DNA from: Pseudoalteromonas marina
GTDB taxonomy: Bacteria; Pseudomonadota; Gammaproteobacteria; Enterobacterales; Alteromonadaceae
Reading direction: 5' to 3'
DNA: 64,000 bases
Assembly (NCBI RefSeq): GCF_000238335.3
Contig: NZ_AHCB03000007.1
Location: 248,001-312,000 of the forward strand
A program made the translations under genes and the position numbers. Position 1 is the stretch's first letter. Each line of letters begins with the position of its first letter. This document shows, piece after piece, positions 60,263-64,000 of this stretch. The notes under the pieces were generated by a model. The model saw only the letters and a list, made by a program, of their open reading frames with translations, was not told where the DNA came from and made no database searches.

Positions 60263-62929
60263 TTATGCGTACAGTGGGTTTAGTTTATTTGTGTCGATGT
60301 CGAATTTCTTAAGCGCGTCAACAACAACAGACTTTTCAACTTCACCGCGTTTAGCAAGTTCAGATAACGTAGCAACAACCACGTAGCTTGCGTTAACTTC
60401 AAAATGACGACGTAAGTTTTCACGGCTATCAGAACGACCGTAACCATCTGTACCTAACACTTTATAGTTGTTGCTAGGGATAAATGAACGCGCTTGTTCT
60501 GCGTAGTTTTTCATGTAATCGGTAGCGGCAACAGTTACTGAGTCGTTTAATACGCTCGTGATATAAGCAGTTTTTTGCTCGCTTTCAGGGTTAAGCATGT
60601 TGAAACGTTCAACATCTTGACCATCACGCGTAAGCTCATTGAATGACGTTACAGAGTAAACGTCTGATGCAATACCGTAATCATCACTTAAAATTGCAGC
60701 CGCTTTACGCACTTCAGTCATGATAGTACCTGAGCTTAATAGCTGTACGTTGGCTTTTTTACCTTCGTAGCTTTCAAGCTTATAAATACCTTTACGAATA
60801 CCTTCTTCAGCACCTTCAGGCATAGCTGGCTGATGGTAGTTTTCGTTCATTAGCGTTAGGTAGTAGTAAATATTTTCTTGGTCGTCACCGTACATACGAC
60901 GAATACCATCTTGTACAATTACGGCAACTTCAAATGCGTAAGTCGGGTCGTAAGAAATACAGTTAGGAACCGTATTTGCAAGAATATGGCTGTGACCATC
61001 TTCGTGCTGTAAACCTTCACCATTTAGCGTAGTACGACCAGCCGTAGCACCTAGCAAGAAACCACGTGCTTGTTGGTCACCCGCCATCCATGCCATGTCG
61101 CCAACACGTTGGAAACCAAACATAGAGTAGTAAATGTAGAATGGGATCATTGGTAAATCATTCGTGCTGTATGATGTTGCAGCAGCAACCCATGACGACA
61201 TTGCACCTAACTCATTAATACCCTCTTGAAGTACTTGCCCAGATGTAGCTTCTTTATAGTAAGAAACAATATCACGGTCTTGAGGGGTGTAGTTTTGGCC
61301 ATGTGGGTTGTAAATACCAATTTGACGGAATAAACCTTCCATACCAAAGGTACGCGCTTCATCGGCAATAATTGGTACAATGTTTTTACCAATACCTTTG
61401 TCTTTCAATAAAATATTAAGAGCACGAACAAAGCCCATTGTGGTTGAAATATCACGTTTTTGCTCTTCAAGTAGTGGCTTAAATGCTGCTACTTCTGGCA
61501 ACTGTAATTTTTCAGAAAACTTAGCTATACGTGTTGGTGTATAACCTTCTAAGTCTTTACGACGAGCGTGTAAGTACTTGTACTCTTCAGAGCTTTTATC
61601 AAGCTCTAAGTATGGTAAGTCTTTAATTGCTTCTTCAGAGACTAAATCTTGTAGGCCTAAACGGTCACGTAAGTGTTCAACATGACTCATGTCCATTTTT
61701 TTCACTTGGTGCGCAATGTTTTTACCTTCAGCTGCTTCACCCATGCCGTAACCTTTTACAGTTTTAGCAAGTATCACAGTAGGACGGTCGTTAGTTTGCT
61801 CGGCCTTTTTAAATGCAGCATAAAGTTTTGATGGTTCATGACCACCACGCTTAAGTGCAAAAATTTCGTCATCCGTCATATCAGCAACAAGGGCTGCTGT
61901 TTCTGGGTAACGACCAAAGAAATGCTCACGAACGTACGCGCCATCTTTTGCTTTATATGTTTGGTAATCACCGTCAATTGTTTCGTTCATCAATTGTAGT
62001 AATTTACCTGTTGTATCTTTGGCTAGCAGAATATCCCAGCCGCTTCCCCATACAACTTTAATCACGTTCCAACCAGCGCCTTTAAATAGGCCTTCTAGTT
62101 CTTGAATAATTTTGCCATTACCCATTACTGGGCCATCTAGACGCTGTAAGTTACAGTTAATTAAGTAACATAGGTTGTCTAACTTTTCACGTGCAGCAAA
62201 AGAGATTGCGCCGCGTGATTCTGGCTCATCCATTTCACCATCACCTAAAAACGCGTATACACGTTGGTTTTTAGTGTCTTTTAAACCGCGGCCGTCTAGG
62301 TATTTTAAGAAACGCGCTTGGTAAATAGATGCAATTGGGCCTAAACCCATTGATACTGTAGGGAACTGCCAAAATTCAGGCATTAATTTAGGGTGTGGGT
62401 ACGACGGTAAACCTTTACCATCTACTTCTTGGCGGAAGTTGTCTAGTTGAGCTGCGCTTAAACGCCCTTCAACAAATGCACGCGCGTAAATACCCGGAGA
62501 AATATGGCCTTGGTAATAAACTAAGTCACCACCGTCTACCTCGTTTGGCGCTTTAAAAAAGTGGTTAAAACACACTTCATAAAATGCTGCTGACGATTGG
62601 TAAGACGCCATATGGCCGCCTAAGTCGAGATCTTTTTTAGATGCACGCAGAACGATCATAATCGCGTTCCAACGAATAATTGAACGAATACGGCGTTCAA
62701 GGTTCACATCACCTGGGTAAGCAGGCTCTTGATCTACAGGAATAGTATTAACGTAGTTCGTGGTAATACCCGTTGGCATATCAACGCCGTCTAAACGGGC
62801 TTGCTCTAATACTTGCTCAAGTAAGTACTGAGCTCGTTCAACACCTTCTTCGCGCACAACTGATTCAAGAGCTTGTAACCACTCTTGTGTTTCTAGCGCG
62901 TCTACGTCAATTTTATTGACTTCAGACAT
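60263..62929 (-). CDS. aceE: pyruvate dehydrogenase E1 component
   Basis: An 888-residue homodimeric thiamine-diphosphate enzyme (E. coli 887). The ThDP motif is [13 protein letters not shown] ... [28 protein letters not shown] is near the N-terminus, and the C-terminal part includes [20 protein letters not shown]. It decarboxylates pyruvate and passes the acetyl group to AceF. It is transcribed with aceF and preceded by pdhR in the same direction. Confidence 0.97.
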   Translation of the reverse strand: MSEVNKIDVDALETQEWLQALESVVREEGVERAQYLLEQVLEQARLDGVDMPTGITTNYVNTIPVDQEPAYPGDVNLERRIRSIIRWNAIMIVLRASKKDLDLGGHMASYQSSAAFYEVCFNHFFKAPNEVDGGDLVYYQGHISPGIYARAFVEGRLSAAQLDNFRQEVDGKGLPSYPHPKLMPEFWQFPTVSMGLGPIASIYQARFLKYLDGRGLKDTKNQRVYAFLGDGEMDEPESRGAISFAAREKLDNLCYLINCNLQRLDGPVMGNGKIIQELEGLFKGAGWNVIKVVWGSGWDILLAKDTTGKLLQLMNETIDGDYQTYKAKDGAYVREHFFGRYPETAALVADMTDDEIFALKRGGHEPSKLYAAFKKAEQTNDRPTVILAKTVKGYGMGEAAEGKNIAHQVKKMDMSHVEHLRDRLGLQDLVSEEAIKDLPYLELDKSSEEYKYLHARRKDLEGYTPTRIAKFSEKLQLPEVAAFKPLLEEQKRDISTTMGFVRALNILLKDKGIGKNIVPIIADEARTFGMEGLFRQIGIYNPHGQNYTPQDRDIVSYYKEATSGQVLQEGINELGAMSSWVAAATSYSTNDLPMIPFYIYYSMFGFQRVGDMAWMAGDQQARGFLLGATAGRTTLNGEGLQHEDGHSHILANTVPNCISYDPTYAFEVAVIVQDGIRRMYGDDQENIYYYLTLMNENYHQPAMPEGAEEGIRKGIYKLESYEGKKANVQLLSSGTIMTEVRKAAAILSDDYGIASDVYSVTSFNELTRDGQDVERFNMLNPESEQKTAYITSVLNDSVTVAATDYMKNYAEQARSFIPSNNYKVLGTDGYGRSDSRENLRRHFEVNASYVVVATLSELAKRGEVEKSVVVDALKKFDIDTNKLNPLYA

Positions 62930-63019
62930 ATGGAGGTTTCCTTATGTTTAAAATACGAATGTTGTTAATTTAATACAACTGATACTTAAGTTAGTGTGTT
63001 CAAGTAATAGAGTATTAGC

Positions 63020-63769
63020 TTAATTTTGTTTTGTGCGTCTTAAACTACGTTCAATTCGCGAATATTCTTTGCCCGCTTCAAGTAATGCTTCTTCAATAAA
63101 CGCTAAATGCGCATTACTTGCTAAACGAGCTTGTTCTGGATTGCCGTCAATAACCGCATCCATTAACAAACGCCTGTGCTCGGCTAACTGACTGCTAATA
63201 TCAGGTTTTTCTAATAAAACCGTTAAATTTTGCAATACGTTTTGCTCAAGCAGCGCCTGCATACCTCTCACCAAGTGCAATAACACAACATTATGTGAGG
63301 CCTCAGCCACACTAAAATGAAAGGCATTAATTGCTTTTGCTTTTTGCTGTAGGTCATCATGCGAAAGCGCAATTTTATCAAAGCTTTGTTTTACTTTAGT
63401 AAAATCGTTACTTGTACCTCGCAGTGCTGCGTAGTAAGCAGCAATACCTTCTAAAGCATGACGAAATTCGAGCAAATCAAATTGTGACTCAGGGTGTTTA
63501 CTTATCAGTTCAAACAACGGATCAGTTAACCCTTCTTCCAGCTGATTTTTTACAAACGTACCACCGCCTTGACGACGCGTAACTAGCCCTTTTGCTTCTA
63601 GCTTTTGAATGGCCTCGCGCAGCGAAGGACGAGACACTTCAAACTGTTTGGCTAGTTCACGCTCTGGAGGCAGCTTTTCTCCTGGTGCTAACGATCCCTC
63701 AAGAATCATATTCTCAAGTTGCTGTAAAATAACATCAGATAGTTTTGCTGCTTTAATCTTTAAAGACAT
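63020..63769 (-). CDS. pdhR: pyruvate-responsive GntR-family regulator PdhR
   Basis: A 249-residue regulator. The winged HTH is GEKLPPERELAKQFEVSRPSLREAIQKLEAKGLVTRRQGGGTFV, and an FCD ligand domain follows (LEFRHALEGIAAYYAAL, FHFSVAEASHNVVLLHLVRG). It should repress pdhR-aceEF in the absence of pyruvate. A matching operator overlaps its own promoter region at 63846-63860, giving autoregulation as in E. coli. Confidence 0.95.
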   Translation of the reverse strand: MSLKIKAAKLSDVILQQLENMILEGSLAPGEKLPPERELAKQFEVSRPSLREAIQKLEAKGLVTRRQGGGTFVKNQLEEGLTDPLFELISKHPESQFDLLEFRHALEGIAAYYAALRGTSNDFTKVKQSFDKIALSHDDLQQKAKAINAFHFSVAEASHNVVLLHLVRGMQALLEQNVLQNLTVLLEKPDISSQLAEHRRLLMDAVIDGNPEQARLASNAHLAFIEEALLEAGKEYSRIERSLRRTKQN

Positions 63770-63845
63770 GAATCAACGTCCGCGTTGTATAAATACCAAG
63801 CCCTAAAACTGGAGCTTAAAGTTATAAGATTTACCCAAAAGGTAA

Positions 63846-63860
63846 ATTGGTCATACCAAG
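63846..63860 (-). promoter_or_regulatory. PdhR operator
   Basis: ATTGGTCATACCAAG matches the PdhR consensus ATTGGTnnnACCAAT at 11 of 12 defined positions. It lies just downstream of the promoter below, where a bound repressor would block initiation. Confidence 0.8.
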
Positions 63861-63870
63861 AATTTGCAAT

Positions 63871-63899
63871 ACGTTATCAAAAACCCATATAGCTGTCAA
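63871..63899 (-). promoter_or_regulatory. pdhR-aceEF promoter
   Basis: On the minus strand a perfect -35 TTGACA (63894-63899), a 17-bp spacer, and -10 TAACGT (63871-63876). The transcript would begin near 63864, inside or next to the PdhR operator. Confidence 0.75.
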
Positions 63900-64000
63900 T
63901 TTACAGGTTACTCGTACGGGGATATTAGCGTAACGCATTTTTAACGAAGATCAAACAATACACAATATAGCTTAGTTTTGAGAGGCTAGTAAGATTAACA

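Overview
The window looks like a chromosomal segment of a marine gammaproteobacterium of the order Alteromonadales, most likely Pseudoalteromonas. This is inferred from the AT-rich composition, the lptD-surA-pdxA-rsmA-apaG-apaH order with amgK-murU diverging from it, the family II pyrophosphatase, the secreted subtilase with two pre-peptidase C-terminal domains, and a small DUF3718-like protein. Nearly every base belongs to conserved housekeeping or envelope genes. I see no insertion sequence, prophage, CRISPR array, rRNA or tRNA gene.

Layout. 1-7.8 kb: a cut-off beta-propeller signalling protein, a GNAT/small-protein pair, a periplasmic binding protein, a PlsC-type acyltransferase, a MerR regulator plus metal-efflux permease operon with a readable MerR-type promoter, a 2-hydroxyacid dehydrogenase and a small lipoprotein. 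7.8-12.5 kb: a hybrid histidine kinase overlapping a REC-GGDEF diguanylate cyclase. 12.5-21.5 kb: a PIN-PhoH ATPase, rapA, rluA, a DUF3530-like protein, djlA, and the peptidoglycan-recycling pair amgK-murU. 21.6-28.2 kb: the lptD-surA-pdxA-rsmA-apaG-apaH operon. 28.3-37.5 kb: a chemoreceptor, mutM with a coupled membrane protein, ppaC, a TPR protein, a BaiN-type flavoprotein and a secreted S8 protease. 37.8-41.2 kb: rpmB-rpmG, radC, coaBC, slmA. 41.4-50.3 kb: an S9 peptidase, a DUF3718-like protein, folA, the rplU-rpmA-obg block, ispB, mdh and argR. 50.3-55 kb: a Fur-box-preceded ferric iron ABC transporter (fbpABC) followed by a DyP-type heme protein. 55-55.7 kb: a Csr-type small RNA gene. 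55.7-64 kb: tapT, a heptanucleotide minisatellite, and the pyruvate dehydrogenase cluster pdhR-aceE-aceF-lpdA.

The most notable items are two. First, the long 'gene-free' stretch at about 55.2-55.7 kb has 25 GGA trinucleotides, many in the loops of short hairpins, ends in a rho-independent terminator, and is preceded about 170 bp upstream by an 18-bp GacA/UvrY-type palindrome. It is very probably the CsrB-like RNA that sequesters CsrA. Second, the DyP-family protein downstream of fbpC keeps the heme-ligating His but has Tyr and Asn where the family's distal Asp and Arg should be, so it is probably not an ordinary peroxidase. Smaller points are the TATCAGC minisatellite upstream of tapT, an 18-bp inverted repeat in front of obg, near-identical lipoyl domains in aceF, and several operator sites (MerR-type, Fur, ARG box, PdhR).
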